Source: Lentisphaeria bacterium (GTDB taxonomy: Bacteria > Verrucomicrobiota > Lentisphaeria > Victivallales > UBA1829). Taken from it: 47,315 nt of DNA. The translations under genes and the position numbers were made by a program. Position 1 is the stretch's first letter. Each line of letters starts with the position of its first letter. Of the stretch, positions 18,432 through 27,524 are shown piece by piece. The notes beneath the pieces are model-generated. The model ran no database searches and was not told where the DNA came from. It saw only the letters and a list, made by a program, of their open reading frames with translations. The stretch is taken from assembly GCA_017503375.1 (NCBI GenBank), contig JAFVTF010000007.1, positions 1 to 47,315 on the forward strand, in the 5' to 3' direction.

Positions 18432-18471
18432 GAGGCAATTTCAAAAGTCTCCGGACTTTTGAAATTACCTC
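18432..18471. repeat. Long perfect-type hairpin, second repeat family
   Basis: GAGGCAATTTCAAAAGTC (18432-18449) pairs with 18454-18471 over 18 bp with one mismatch and a TCCG loop. There is no T-run on either strand, so it is not a standard terminator, although it lies between convergent genes. A single arm of the same sequence occurs at 71-88. Confidence 0.65.
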
Positions 18472-18555
18472 TCCTGTCAAAATATAACTGATTTCAGAAC
18501 GTTCAGGAAGTATGGTTCACTCATGTGAGTAATCAGTCGGAGCCTTCCGGTCTGT

Positions 18556-19926
18556 TCAGACTTTTTTCAAAGTCCCACAGGATGGTTGTTCATTTCCATT
18601 CAGGTTGAATGAATCCATATTTTTCCAGTGCAGAGCGATTGCTTCGCTGTTGGTGATCTGACATTCCAAACCAATGGTTTTCTGTCTTTTGATTCCTCTG
18701 AGCACCAACGCTCCCGCTCTGCGCTGTCCTCCCCAGATTCCCGGAACAGCAACGGGATCTTTTTCCGGCTCTGCATCGAGACACTCTTTTATCCGGATTT
18801 TTACATCCTCCATCGTGATATCGCTGATGGCGTTATTGAATTCCGAGCCGATCCAGCTGGTTGTGCAGCCTTCCGCATAAATCCCGGAGAAACGGATATC
18901 TTTGATATATCCCTGATAATCATGTTCCGGATATTGATTTCCAGCCCAGAGGAAAAATACTCTGCCGACATTTCTCATCGTGATATTCTGGAAGAGAAGG
19001 CGTTCAATGGGGGTTCCTTTATCCAGTTTGGCAAACTGACACGGTGCATTGACAGAAAGCATATTGATTCCGGTATTTGTATTGCAGATCGTCAGGTTGC
19101 TGAAAACGCAATCTCTGATGGGCGCATCACCTTCATAACCGATCCGGATTCCGCATGTGGCAGATGTGAGAACGCAGTTTGTGACCGTGATATCCTCACA
19201 GGCAAAGTCGGTTCCTGTGCGGGATGGATCGCTTTTCAGTGCAATACTGTCATCGCCGGCTGCAAGGTAACAATCGGAAATTCTGACTTTCCGGCAGCAG
19301 TCGATATCAAGGATATCGGTATTCGGACCGCTGCGGCGGTTATGTACATGAAGATTTCTGATGGAAATGAATTCGCTTCCGATGAGCCATATTGTATAAG
19401 CGGCCGCATCATGGATTTGAAAATCACGGAAGATCAGATTGGAGCATCCGGTGGCGTAAATGGTGACGATCCGTTCTTTTTTGGGTTTCAGGACATAATA
19501 TTTCCAGATTGGGTCCGGGATGTTATCGGGCGGTTCTTCTCCATCTTTAAGGGGAGGGACGTTTTTTACCAGATATTCCCGTTCCCAGAACGCGGGGCCG
19601 GAGCCGTCGATTGTTCCCGGTCCGGAAATCGTGACATTTTCCAAGTGGTCCAGATGAAGCAGATAGTGTCTGAGCGAAACTTCCGGGACGGTTTTATCCG
19701 TTTCGTAAGCGGAGATATCGGGGAGAGCTTTCAGGATAGCTCCCGGTCCCAGCTGAAGTTCCATATTACTGCATAATCTCTGTGTTCCGGACAGATAGGT
19801 TCCGGGTTCAAAAAAGAGGGTCCCACCTCCATTTTTTCTGATGGTTTCAATTCCCTTTGCGATTGCTGCTGTATCGTCAGTCGAACCATCTCCGGCAGCC
19901 CCCATTTGACGGGCGGTAATCAGCAT
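18556..19926 (-). CDS. GH28 family polygalacturonase-like glycoside hydrolase
   Basis: 456 residues forming a right-handed beta-helix of the pectate-lyase superfold. The start has the pectin-helix motif MGAAGDGSTDDTAAI. Catalytic aspartates are D204 and D207 (GPNTDILDID) and the D225-D226 pair (AGDDSIALKS). The third family motif, usually GHG, reads CGIRIG with Cys258 at the His position, as in some exo-acting or rhamnogalacturonan-type members. GH28 enzymes hydrolyse galacturonan chains. There is no signal peptide, so it likely acts on imported oligosaccharides in the cytoplasm. It overlaps the end of the MFS gene by 7 bases, implying translational coupling. Confidence 0.85.
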   Translation of the reverse strand: MLITARQMGAAGDGSTDDTAAIAKGIETIRKNGGGTLFFEPGTYLSGTQRLCSNMELQLGPGAILKALPDISAYETDKTVPEVSLRHYLLHLDHLENVTISGPGTIDGSGPAFWEREYLVKNVPPLKDGEEPPDNIPDPIWKYYVLKPKKERIVTIYATGCSNLIFRDFQIHDAAAYTIWLIGSEFISIRNLHVHNRRSGPNTDILDIDCCRKVRISDCYLAAGDDSIALKSDPSRTGTDFACEDITVTNCVLTSATCGIRIGYEGDAPIRDCVFSNLTICNTNTGINMLSVNAPCQFAKLDKGTPIERLLFQNITMRNVGRVFFLWAGNQYPEHDYQGYIKDIRFSGIYAEGCTTSWIGSEFNNAISDITMEDVKIRIKECLDAEPEKDPVAVPGIWGGQRRAGALVLRGIKRQKTIGLECQITNSEAIALHWKNMDSFNLNGNEQPSCGTLKKV

Positions 19927-21161
19927 TTCTTTTTATCTCCTCTGATCCAGCACTCATAATAGGTAAAAGCAAGGAAGATCAGCAAACTGCAAGGAACGAC
20001 CAGGATTGTTGCCCGGAGGTCTCCCAGTTTGTCTCCCATATATCCCATAAGCCATGTGAAGAATCCGCATCCGGGAACTCCCATTGCAGAGAAATAGACA
20101 TACAGCAGAGTGGAATCGCAATGCGGCATTTTCTGAACACCGTAAACCTGTGTTGTGGGCCAGAAAGGAGCAATGCCGATTCCGCAGAGGAGCAGCAGAA
20201 TGAACAACACTGTAAAGGTTGCCCAAACGGGAAGAAGTCCGGGTTTCAGAGCCACCAGCAGAAGTGTCAGCGGGATGGTGGCAATCCCGGAAAAGAAATT
20301 GATATAGCGCAGATTATGCGGTTTGGCAATATAACCGTAACCGGTTCTGCCGATAAACATACCGACAGCGATAGCACCGGTACCCAAACCTGCAACGAAG
20401 ACGGAGGTTTTATAAGTGAGTTCGATGTAAGCGGCGGACCAGAAGGTTAATCCGAATTCTGCACCTGCGCCGAAAAACATGGCGCCGCAACACCGCCAGA
20501 AACTCTTTTGTTTCAAAATGAGAAGCGTCTGTTCCCAAATCAGTTTCAAGTCCGGCTGTTCTTGCGATTCCGGATATTTCTTTTCCGGATTTTCTTTCCA
20601 GAGGAAGAATAACGATGAGATAATTGAAAGGACACCGATTCCTCCGAGGATATATCTCCAGCTGACACCCAGAGCCAGAAGACCGCTTGCAAAAAGCACG
20701 GCTCCGACGATTCCGACAGACCAGAAAGCGTGACCGATATTGACATACCGTTCCGGTTCATCCGTATGAAGATCCTGAATGAACGGAGTCGCCAATCCCT
20801 CACAGATTCCTTCCCCGAACCCTATGAAAATCAGACATGACAGCAGCATCCAGTATGATGTTGTAAAGGCACAAGCCGTGATTCCAGTTCCGAAAATCAA
20901 TACGCACAACCCCATGGAGAGCCGTTTTCCGATTTTTGCTGCAATGAGACTGCAGGTGAGCAGGGCGACAATGATCAATGCACTGCGTGCAGCATGAAGC
21001 AGGCCTCCATAACTCATACCTCCTTTGTCCAGCGGGAATCCCAAATCTTTTCCCATCGTGACGATCATCAGTGGGATTGCTAATGAACAGATGGAGTACA
21101 TTGTAAAAGCAGAATATGATGCATAGTCATAACGCCCGAAGTGCAATGGTTTGCGGGTCAT
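19920..21161 (-). CDS. MFS transporter, probably for oligosaccharides
   Basis: 413 residues with twelve membrane segments. MFS hallmarks include the loop KIGKRLSMGLC after the second helix and GRTGYGYIAKPHN in the second half. The longest frame starts at 21230, but AAGGA six bases before the ATG at 21161 (MTRKPLHFGRYDY) marks the start. It sits between GH4 (upstream) and GH28 (overlapping downstream), so uptake of pectin fragments is a reasonable inference. A 9-bp hairpin (21197-21205 with 21220-21228) lies in the 94-base gap from GH4 and may tune read-through. Confidence 0.8.
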   Translation of the reverse strand: MTRKPLHFGRYDYASYSAFTMYSICSLAIPLMIVTMGKDLGFPLDKGGMSYGGLLHAARSALIIVALLTCSLIAAKIGKRLSMGLCVLIFGTGITACAFTTSYWMLLSCLIFIGFGEGICEGLATPFIQDLHTDEPERYVNIGHAFWSVGIVGAVLFASGLLALGVSWRYILGGIGVLSIISSLFFLWKENPEKKYPESQEQPDLKLIWEQTLLILKQKSFWRCCGAMFFGAGAEFGLTFWSAAYIELTYKTSVFVAGLGTGAIAVGMFIGRTGYGYIAKPHNLRYINFFSGIATIPLTLLLVALKPGLLPVWATFTVLFILLLLCGIGIAPFWPTTQVYGVQKMPHCDSTLLYVYFSAMGVPGCGFFTWLMGYMGDKLGDLRATILVVPCSLLIFLAFTYYECWIRGDKKKC

Positions 21162-21196
21162 TTTTTGTCCTTGAAATATGCTTGTTGAAAGAATCA

Positions 21197-21228
21197 GCGG
21201 ACCGTCATGAAACTGCATAACGGCCCGC
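21197..21228 (-). promoter_or_regulatory. Intercistronic hairpin between GH4 and MFS genes
   Basis: GCGGACCGT (21197-21205) and ACGGCCCGC (21220-21228) pair over 9 bp with one wobble. Only a weak T-rich stretch follows on the minus strand, so partial termination or RNA stability is more likely than full stop. Confidence 0.45.
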
Positions 21229-21255
21229 ATTGAAGAGAATCAGTCGGTCTGAAAT

Positions 21256-22587
21256 TTACTGGAAGTCGATCAGATCATCCTTGAATGTTTCAAAGTAGTC
21301 TTTCCAGATAGCTCTTGCCTGAGTGATGCTGTGAACATACGGGTCAAGACAGAGCGCCTGAACAGCAAGCGAATGACTTCCTTCGTTGGCTGCCTGAACG
21401 ATCATTTCGTGGAGAGCAACCTGACGGCGGCAGATTTCCAGCGGTCCCGGAGGCAATGCGCCGACATGAACGGTACGGACTTCTCCGCCGATTGCGACAG
21501 CGGGAACATCCAGCACAGCTTCTTTGGGGAGGTTATCCACTGCGCCGCAGTTGGGGGTGACGATTGCATCGAAGTAAAGCGGTGTGTTTGTTTCAAATGC
21601 CTTGATGACTGCGCAGGGATTTTCTGCGTAGTACGGATGGTCAGGATCGATAGGAAACGGCGGCTTTTCGTAATCTTTTCCGAGCAGACGGGTCGTTTCC
21701 AGAATGTGGGATTTGTTCTTTGCCAGATTTGCATAGGTTTCTGTATGAGCCTTGAAACCGAACTGTTCCCATTCCGGTTTGTCATAGAAGAAAGACATAT
21801 ATTCAATGATGTGGTCATCGTAACCGATGGGGTAGACACCGAAGGTTTTCAAAACTTCATAGGTGAAGAGCTGCGGCGGAATATTTTTGAAATGTTCTTT
21901 CCAGTATTTGGATTCCCCGACTTTAGTAAGGAATTCTTCCATGCAGCTCTGATTGCTTCCCTTGTGACGGATATCGAAAAGCCAGTTCAAATGGTTGACT
22001 CCTGCGGAGATCACTTCAAATTCGCCGGGTTCATAGCCGAGCAGTTCCGCGATCAAACCGAAGGAACCGTGAACCTGATGACAGAATCCGAGACATTTGA
22101 CTTTTTCATAAGTACGGAAGAACGTACAAAGTGTGGACATGGGATTGGTGAAGTTCATCAATCTTGCGTTGGGGCAATATTTGACCATGTCATCAAGGAT
22201 TTGACGGTACATGGAGATGTTGCGCAAGCTGTGGATCAAGCCGCCGGGACCTCCGTTTTCACCCTTGATCTGGTAAACTCCATGTTTTTCCGGGATGGCA
22301 AGGTCCAGTGCCCAGTTTGCATAGCGGTTTTTTTCGCAGGAGCTGATGACGTAATCTGCACCTTCCAGAGCTTTGATACGGTCAGTTGTTGATACAACAT
22401 GAAGAGGATGTTCGGCTTTTTCAAAAATTTCTTTTACGATTTTTTCAGCTGCAGCGAGACGGTCCGGAGCGGTGTCAACCAGACGGAATTCGGCATCTGT
22501 GAAGATGGGATCGTGGAGCAATTCTTTTGCAATGGAGAGGACGAATCCGGAACCTGCTCCCAGCATAACGATGTTCAGTTTTTTCAT
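21256..22587 (-). CDS. GH4 family NAD-dependent alpha-glycosidase (alpha-galactosidase/galacturonidase type)
   Basis: 443 residues. GH4 enzymes cleave by an oxidation-elimination mechanism that needs NAD and a divalent metal. The Rossmann motif is at residues 7-15 (VMLGAGSGF). NFTNPM (145-150), the metal-binding CHQVHG (169-174) and AGVNHLNWL with His199 complete the site. A CH (not CN) motif points to unphosphorylated substrates. The GH28 and MFS neighbours favour alpha-galacturonidase over melibiase, but this is inference. It is the first gene of the GH4-MFS-GH28 unit and has a promoter and palindrome upstream. Confidence 0.85.
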   Translation of the reverse strand: MKKLNIVMLGAGSGFVLSIAKELLHDPIFTDAEFRLVDTAPDRLAAAEKIVKEIFEKAEHPLHVVSTTDRIKALEGADYVISSCEKNRYANWALDLAIPEKHGVYQIKGENGGPGGLIHSLRNISMYRQILDDMVKYCPNARLMNFTNPMSTLCTFFRTYEKVKCLGFCHQVHGSFGLIAELLGYEPGEFEVISAGVNHLNWLFDIRHKGSNQSCMEEFLTKVGESKYWKEHFKNIPPQLFTYEVLKTFGVYPIGYDDHIIEYMSFFYDKPEWEQFGFKAHTETYANLAKNKSHILETTRLLGKDYEKPPFPIDPDHPYYAENPCAVIKAFETNTPLYFDAIVTPNCGAVDNLPKEAVLDVPAVAIGGEVRTVHVGALPPGPLEICRRQVALHEMIVQAANEGSHSLAVQALCLDPYVHSITQARAIWKDYFETFKDDLIDFQ

Positions 22588-22637
22588 AAATGACCTTTTT
22601 TCTTTCCATTACTGGAAATTTTAGTGTTGTTGTAGAA

Positions 22638-22696
22638 CCTTGAATCCTCAAGGGACATCTTTCAGGGAAATATAGTTCAGAAATATGAATTTTCAA
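22638..22696 (-). promoter_or_regulatory. Promoter and palindrome upstream of the GH4 operon
   Basis: On the minus strand TTGAAA (22691-22696) and TATATT (22669-22674) are spaced by 16 bases. Downstream, inside the leader, CCTTGA-ATCC-TCAAGG (22638-22653) is a 6-bp-arm palindrome placed like an operator. The regulator is unknown. Confidence 0.5.
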
Positions 22697-22735
22697 CCTT
22701 CGGATATCCCTTATCCGTGAAAAAAACATTAAAAA

Positions 22736-24052
22736 TCAGAGATATTCAGCTGCTGCCGATGCCAGGGGACTGCGTTCACTCTTTTGTAATGTGATATGTC
22801 CGTGAATCGGCAGAGTTTTCAACCTTTCCGCTGCATAGGATAACCCATTGCTGGAGGAATCAAGATATGCGTTGTCGATCTGGTTCGGGTCTCCGGTCAG
22901 AACGACTTTTGTGCCTTCTCCGGCGCGGCTCACGATTGTTTTTATCTCATGGGGAGTAAGATTCTGAGCTTCATCAACGATCAGATACTGCTGCGGAATG
23001 CTTCTTCCCCGGATATAAGTGAGAGCTTCCAGCTCCAATTTCCGGGCCCGCTTCATCTCTTCAATCTGCCGTCTTCCGGAATGAGCATCTTTTTTCTCTT
23101 TTTTGAGGAGAAAATCCAGATTGTCATAAATCGGCTGCATCCAGATATCCAGTTTATCATCTTTGGAACCGGGCAGGAATCCCAGATCGTTCCCCATTGG
23201 AATAATCGGTCTGGAAACGAGCAGTTTATCATAGATTCCCCGCTGGATGACATTTTCCAGACCGGCGGCAAGAGCCAGCAATGTTTTTCCGGAACCTGCT
23301 TTTCCTACAAGAGTGACAATTTGTATTTCCGGGTCCATCAGCAATGCAAGAGCCATTCTCTGTTCTCTGCTGCGGGGCGAAATGTTCCAAACCCGGTCCG
23401 TATTATCGGGCAGGGGGATGATTCTCTCATTTTTCACCCATCCGAGCGCACTCTTTTTAGGGTTGGATTCATCTGTCAGAACAACAAATTTATTCGGTTC
23501 AAAATCACCTTCCGGCAGGGGGATTCCGCCGTTGCTGTAAAATTCATTGAGAAGTGATTCCGGAACGGAGAGTTCCATAACACCGGAATATAATTCATCG
23601 AAATTGACCTTTTGGAATTCAAAATCGGCGACTTGCAGTCCGAGCGCATCTGCTTTCAGGCGTAAATTGATATCTTTGGAAACCAGAATCACATTCGGGT
23701 CATTGCGGCGGAGCATGTAGGCAACGCGGAGGATTCTGTTATCCGGAACAGACATATCCATTCCATCTGCAACTTCTCCGATTCCTGTTACGATTCTGAG
23801 TCTGCCGCATTTATCCGGGTCTCCGGAATTATCCAGAGGAACTCCTTCGTAGAGGGAACCTTTCTGCCGGAGCTGGTCCAGTCTCCGGATGACATGCCGG
23901 GCATTTCTTCCGAGTTCATCCTGGTGCTTCTTGAATTTATCCAATTCTTCGATAACAGCCATTGGGATAACCACAGTGTTATCCTGAAAGTTTTCAATGG
24001 ATTTTGCACTGTGCAAAAGGACATTGGTGTCTAAAACGAAAGTTTTTTTCAT
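22736..24052 (-). CDS. PIN-PhoH fusion ATPase (PhoH2/YlaK type)
   Basis: 438 residues in two parts. A PIN nuclease domain (1 to about 140) begins KKTFVLDTNVLLH, with the acidic D8 and later ISKD-like residues (VSKDINLRLKA). The C-terminal PhoH domain is a P-loop ATPase with Walker A GKAGSGKT near residue 250 and the Walker B YLIVDEAQNLTPHE. PhoH2 proteins are known as RNA helicase/ribonucleases. AAGGAG-like sites lie ahead of the ATG, and a TTGAAA/TATTGT promoter precedes it, so it is likely monocistronic. No antitoxin-like small gene is seen beside it. Confidence 0.93.
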   Translation of the reverse strand: MKKTFVLDTNVLLHSAKSIENFQDNTVVIPMAVIEELDKFKKHQDELGRNARHVIRRLDQLRQKGSLYEGVPLDNSGDPDKCGRLRIVTGIGEVADGMDMSVPDNRILRVAYMLRRNDPNVILVSKDINLRLKADALGLQVADFEFQKVNFDELYSGVMELSVPESLLNEFYSNGGIPLPEGDFEPNKFVVLTDESNPKKSALGWVKNERIIPLPDNTDRVWNISPRSREQRMALALLMDPEIQIVTLVGKAGSGKTLLALAAGLENVIQRGIYDKLLVSRPIIPMGNDLGFLPGSKDDKLDIWMQPIYDNLDFLLKKEKKDAHSGRRQIEEMKRARKLELEALTYIRGRSIPQQYLIVDEAQNLTPHEIKTIVSRAGEGTKVVLTGDPNQIDNAYLDSSSNGLSYAAERLKTLPIHGHITLQKSERSPLASAAAEYL

Positions 24053-24085
24053 AACGAGCCTCCTTTCGATTTTGAATCTTGAGTA

Positions 24086-24114
24086 ACAATATTCTCCATT
24101 TTCCGGAATTTCAA
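24086..24114 (-). promoter_or_regulatory. Promoter of the PIN-PhoH gene
   Basis: Minus-strand TTGAAA (24109-24114) and TATTGT (24086-24091), 17-base spacer, about 35 bases upstream of the start. Confidence 0.5.
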
Positions 24115-24187
24115 ATCAAAAAACGGCTTCAGCAGAAAAAAAATTGTATTTTTTTCAGTTTGCGGTACCGCTTTTATAAAAATTTTA

Positions 24188-25144
24188 TCAAGTGAGGGGA
24201 TGTCTGATATAGCGTTTCAGAACGGGACTGAGCCATTCTCCACTTTCATTTTTCTCAGTTGCAGTCAGAATGAGTTTTCCGCCGCCGCAGGGAAGATCAA
24301 TGGCAAATGCGGGTGTTGCCAATGATGAGAGCGAAAGCTGGAAATCTTTCAGAATATCCAATCCTTTCTGAACTCCGGTTGCGAAATGTGCAACCCCTTC
24401 GATAGGGTCGACGTGGAAGAGATAATGCGGTTTGACTCTCCATGAGACCAGTGTTTTGAAAAGAGTTCTCAAGGTTTCCGGGTTATCATTGATTCCGGCA
24501 AGCAGAACTGTTTGATCGAGAACGGGTATCCCGTGACGGATCAGTTTTCTGCATGCTTCATGGGCTTCGGGAGTTAATTCATCGGGATGATTGAAGTGTG
24601 TTACAAACCAGAGACCTTCGATTTCTGCAAGTTTCTCTGCTATGGATTCTGTGATTCTTTCCGGTTCGACAGCGGGGGCACGGGAACATATTCTGACGGA
24701 GCTGACATTTCCGGCTGCCCGGATCCGGGAGGCGATGGAGATCACTTTTTCGTCCGGAAGAGTCATTATATCTCCTCCGCTGAGGAGAATGTCAGTGACT
24801 TCCGGATTTTTATCGAGCCACTGGCAGACATCATCAAGTTCTTTATCAGAGAGATTCATGGGGGGAGCATCTTTGCGCCATTGACGTTTGCGGAAACAGA
24901 AACGGCAATGCACAAAACATTTGTCAGTGCAGAGCAGGACAGCTCTGTCGGTATATCTGCGGATGAATTTCGGGACGGGCATCTGTGCGATTTCACCGAG
25001 GCCATCATCGGAGAGACCGCTGGAATCCAGCTCTCTGGCATCCGGCAGATACATTTTAGCTGCAGCGGCCGAGTGTTCTGTCAGAGCTTTGCAGTATTGA
25101 TTCAATTTCACAGGGTAACGGTTTTCAACATCGGTAAGAGCCAT
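24188..25144 (-). CDS. KamA/EpmB-family radical SAM lysine 2,3-aminomutase
   Basis: 318 residues. The radical SAM cluster motif is C76-x3-C80-x2-C83 (CFVHCRFCFRK), and the PLP lysine is in the C-terminal GGGK (LPCGGGKLILT). Lysine aminomutases move the alpha-amino group of lysine to the beta carbon. The short length matches EpmB (YjeK), which makes (R)-beta-lysine for elongation factor P modification, better than the 416-residue catabolic KamA. efp and epmA are not in the window. The ATG at 25144 has AAGGA at a good distance and is preferred over the in-frame ATG at 25174. It follows the PBP2 gene by 14 bases and closes that operon. Confidence 0.85.
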   Translation of the reverse strand: MALTDVENRYPVKLNQYCKALTEHSAAAAKMYLPDARELDSSGLSDDGLGEIAQMPVPKFIRRYTDRAVLLCTDKCFVHCRFCFRKRQWRKDAPPMNLSDKELDDVCQWLDKNPEVTDILLSGGDIMTLPDEKVISIASRIRAAGNVSSVRICSRAPAVEPERITESIAEKLAEIEGLWFVTHFNHPDELTPEAHEACRKLIRHGIPVLDQTVLLAGINDNPETLRTLFKTLVSWRVKPHYLFHVDPIEGVAHFATGVQKGLDILKDFQLSLSSLATPAFAIDLPCGGGKLILTATEKNESGEWLSPVLKRYIRHPLT

Positions 25145-25158
25145 AAAAAATCCTTGTC

Positions 25159-27009
25159 TTATTCCGGGGTCCATTGTTCAAAGAATTTTGCAGCGATCGG
25201 GGCAGATGTTTTTCCTCCGGAGATACCGTTTTCCACAAATACAACGATCGTATAAGTTTTGTCGGTCTCGGGAGATGTTCCGAATCCGGCGAACCATGTG
25301 TTTTTATAATGCCGGGCGCGGGTTCCGATTTCCGCTGTACCGGTTTTTCCATAAATTTCCATTGCGTTGTTCCTGGCATTTTTTGCACCGCCGTTTTCCG
25401 CATAGACTGCATTGTGCATTGCTGCACGGATATAGTCCAGATGTTCCGGTTTTGTCAGAAGATTTCCGCGGATTTCCGGTTTCGTAACATGTACAGTTTT
25501 ATCATTTGCATCAATAATGCTTTTGAGGATTTGCGGTTTATAGAGGATTCCCCCGTTGGCGACGGCTGAGATGTAGACTGCCGCCTGAAGCGGAGAGATC
25601 AGCAGTTCGCCCTGACCGATTGAAATCAGAGCGGTATCAAAAACATTCCAGTTTTTCTTTTTGCTTCTGGAGGGAAGTCTTCCTGCTGTTTCCGGCAGAA
25701 TGAAACCAGTTTTTTTTCCGAATCCGGCAGATGCATAGGTTTTTGAGATTTTATCCACGCCAAGTTTGAGTCCGTTTGTGACCAGGTAATCATTGCAAGA
25801 GACCGTGATGGCTTCTTTCAAATCCAGTATACCATGACCGCCGCCTGTGAGCGGACGGATCCAGCAATTCAGTTTATAACCTCCGATTGGAGTATAACCG
25901 TCACATTCCATTGCTTCATCGCCTTGTGGTAAAAAGTAGAGGAAGGAGAGCCCCATCAGCGGTTTGATGATGGAACCGGGGCTGAAAGCCCCCTGTGCTG
26001 CTTTGTTGAAAAGAGGCCGTTCCGGATCTTCCAGTAACTGTTTGTAACGTTTGCGGGTGATATAAGGAACAAATTCCTGCGGTGAATAAGATGGAGCGGA
26101 TGCCATGACGATGATTTCTCCGGTATTGGCGTCCATCACAACGACAGCCGCCGAGAGACCTTGGATCAGGTCTTCTGCGATTTTTTGCGCTTTATAATTC
26201 AAAGTCAGAATTAGATTTTTTCCGTTTTCTCTGGGTGTACCTTCTCCGCCGGAGTCACGGACAAAGCGACGGTGATCCACGATCACAAGTTTCTGTCCGG
26301 GAGTTCCTTTCAGCAGGGGACGCCGGACTTGCGGCAGCCCTGCCTGTTCAATATCCGGTTCCCCCGGATAGCAGTCGTAAGCCAATTCCAAACCGGATTT
26401 CCCAACGATATCGGGAACGTAATAGGAATAGTTTTTTCTGTCATCGGCACTTCCCGGATCGTCCTGTCTGACATAGCCGAGAAGGTGCCCCGCCATAGTT
26501 CCCTGCGGGTAAATCCGGATTGCATCGCAGACCAGTTCCATTCCCGGAACTGTTGCGGAGATTTCAAAGGCTTTTGCTGTTTCCTGCGGCGTGAGATCCC
26601 GGAAAATCGTCAAAGGCAATCCGGGAGTACGGGAGGTGTGATAGGCAATATCTTTCCGGGATGGATACTCTTTCCGTTTGATTGCTTTTGCAACAGCTTC
26701 CACATTGGCAGTGATGAAATTGATGGTTTTGCCCAGCGGTCCGGGCTGACGCATTTCCGAAATATGAAAAACAACATCCATGGACGGACGGTTGTCAGCC
26801 AATGGATAGCCGTCTGAGGTGAGAATTCTTCCCCGGATTGCCGGAATACGGATTTTCCGGATATACTGCCTTGAAACTTTAGCTTTGGTATCTTCCCCTT
26901 TAAGAACCTGAACCTGCCAGAGCCGGATGCAGAGGACCGCATAGAGAACAAAAACAAAAAATGCGATGATGGCAATTCTGATTTTGGAGATGAAGTCAGG
27001 CGCAAACAT
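25159..27009 (-). CDS. mrdA: Penicillin-binding protein 2 (elongasome transpeptidase)
   Basis: 616 residues from the chosen start. One N-terminal membrane anchor (residues 9-30) leads into a dimerisation domain and a class B transpeptidase with S346-I-I-K349, S404-C-N406 and K555-T-G. PBP2 cross-links peptidoglycan during rod elongation and works with RodA and MreBCD. The longer frame to 27153 overlaps mreD almost fully; the ATG at 27009 follows the mreD stop by 2 bases and begins with the membrane anchor. It lies directly behind mreC and mreD, the usual partnership. rodA is not next to it. Confidence 0.93.
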   Translation of the reverse strand: MFAPDFISKIRIAIIAFFVFVLYAVLCIRLWQVQVLKGEDTKAKVSRQYIRKIRIPAIRGRILTSDGYPLADNRPSMDVVFHISEMRQPGPLGKTINFITANVEAVAKAIKRKEYPSRKDIAYHTSRTPGLPLTIFRDLTPQETAKAFEISATVPGMELVCDAIRIYPQGTMAGHLLGYVRQDDPGSADDRKNYSYYVPDIVGKSGLELAYDCYPGEPDIEQAGLPQVRRPLLKGTPGQKLVIVDHRRFVRDSGGEGTPRENGKNLILTLNYKAQKIAEDLIQGLSAAVVVMDANTGEIIVMASAPSYSPQEFVPYITRKRYKQLLEDPERPLFNKAAQGAFSPGSIIKPLMGLSFLYFLPQGDEAMECDGYTPIGGYKLNCWIRPLTGGGHGILDLKEAITVSCNDYLVTNGLKLGVDKISKTYASAGFGKKTGFILPETAGRLPSRSKKKNWNVFDTALISIGQGELLISPLQAAVYISAVANGGILYKPQILKSIIDANDKTVHVTKPEIRGNLLTKPEHLDYIRAAMHNAVYAENGGAKNARNNAMEIYGKTGTAEIGTRARHYKNTWFAGFGTSPETDKTYTIVVFVENGISGGKTSAPIAAKFFEQWTPE

Positions 27010-27011
27010 AG

Positions 27012-27524
27012 TCAGATCTTCTCTTTCTTGACACGTTCTTTTGCTTCTCCGTAAGTACAGAGACCAAGTTTTTTGCTGAAGAAATCCAGAACGATGATCC
27101 AGAACGGAAAGGTGACTGCTCCCAGAATTCCGTTTGCCAGAGCATCCGCACATGATTCAAGAATCCCGCTGAAAGAGAAATCTCCCGCAATGATATTCTG
27201 CGGCAGATCACCGATAACCGGGAGCAGAAATCCGGGAACTGCCAGAAAAATCAGAGAATCTGACTCGATTCTGTACAGCCAGAAAATTGCAAAGGCTGCC
27301 GCCAGCAGAAAACCGATGATGCTCCAGGGATGAGACCAGCCGCCATTGAAATCAAGCAGAAAGGCTGCCGGTAAAACCAAACCGAATCCGAAGAGAGGAC
27401 CGTAGACATACGCTGCATAAAAGATCAGAATCGGCAGCAGCGGAAAATTGATTCCGATCGCCCGGAGCGCAGTTTGTATCACGACTGCAATAATTAAACA
27501 GACAAAAAGAAAGGTGAACCTCAT
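27012..27524 (-). CDS. mreD: Rod shape-determining membrane protein MreD
   Basis: 170 residues with five or six hydrophobic segments (first at about 4-22, IIAVVIQTALRAIGINFPLLP) and a basic tail. MreD is a small inner-membrane part of the elongasome that links MreC to the PBP2-RodA machinery. Residue similarity is weak, as is normal for MreD, but the place between mreC (4-base overlap) and mrdA makes the call secure. Confidence 0.85.
   Translation of the reverse strand: MRFTFLFVCLIIAVVIQTALRAIGINFPLLPILIFYAAYVYGPLFGFGLVLPAAFLLDFNGGWSHPWSIIGFLLAAAFAIFWLYRIESDSLIFLAVPGFLLPVIGDLPQNIIAGDFSFSGILESCADALANGILGAVTFPFWIIVLDFFSKKLGLCTYGEAKERVKKEKI

Noticed and set aside
27010..27153. N-terminal extension of PBP2
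   Set aside because: It overlaps mreD and precedes the membrane anchor with a non-signal sequence; the ATG at 27009 fits family structure.
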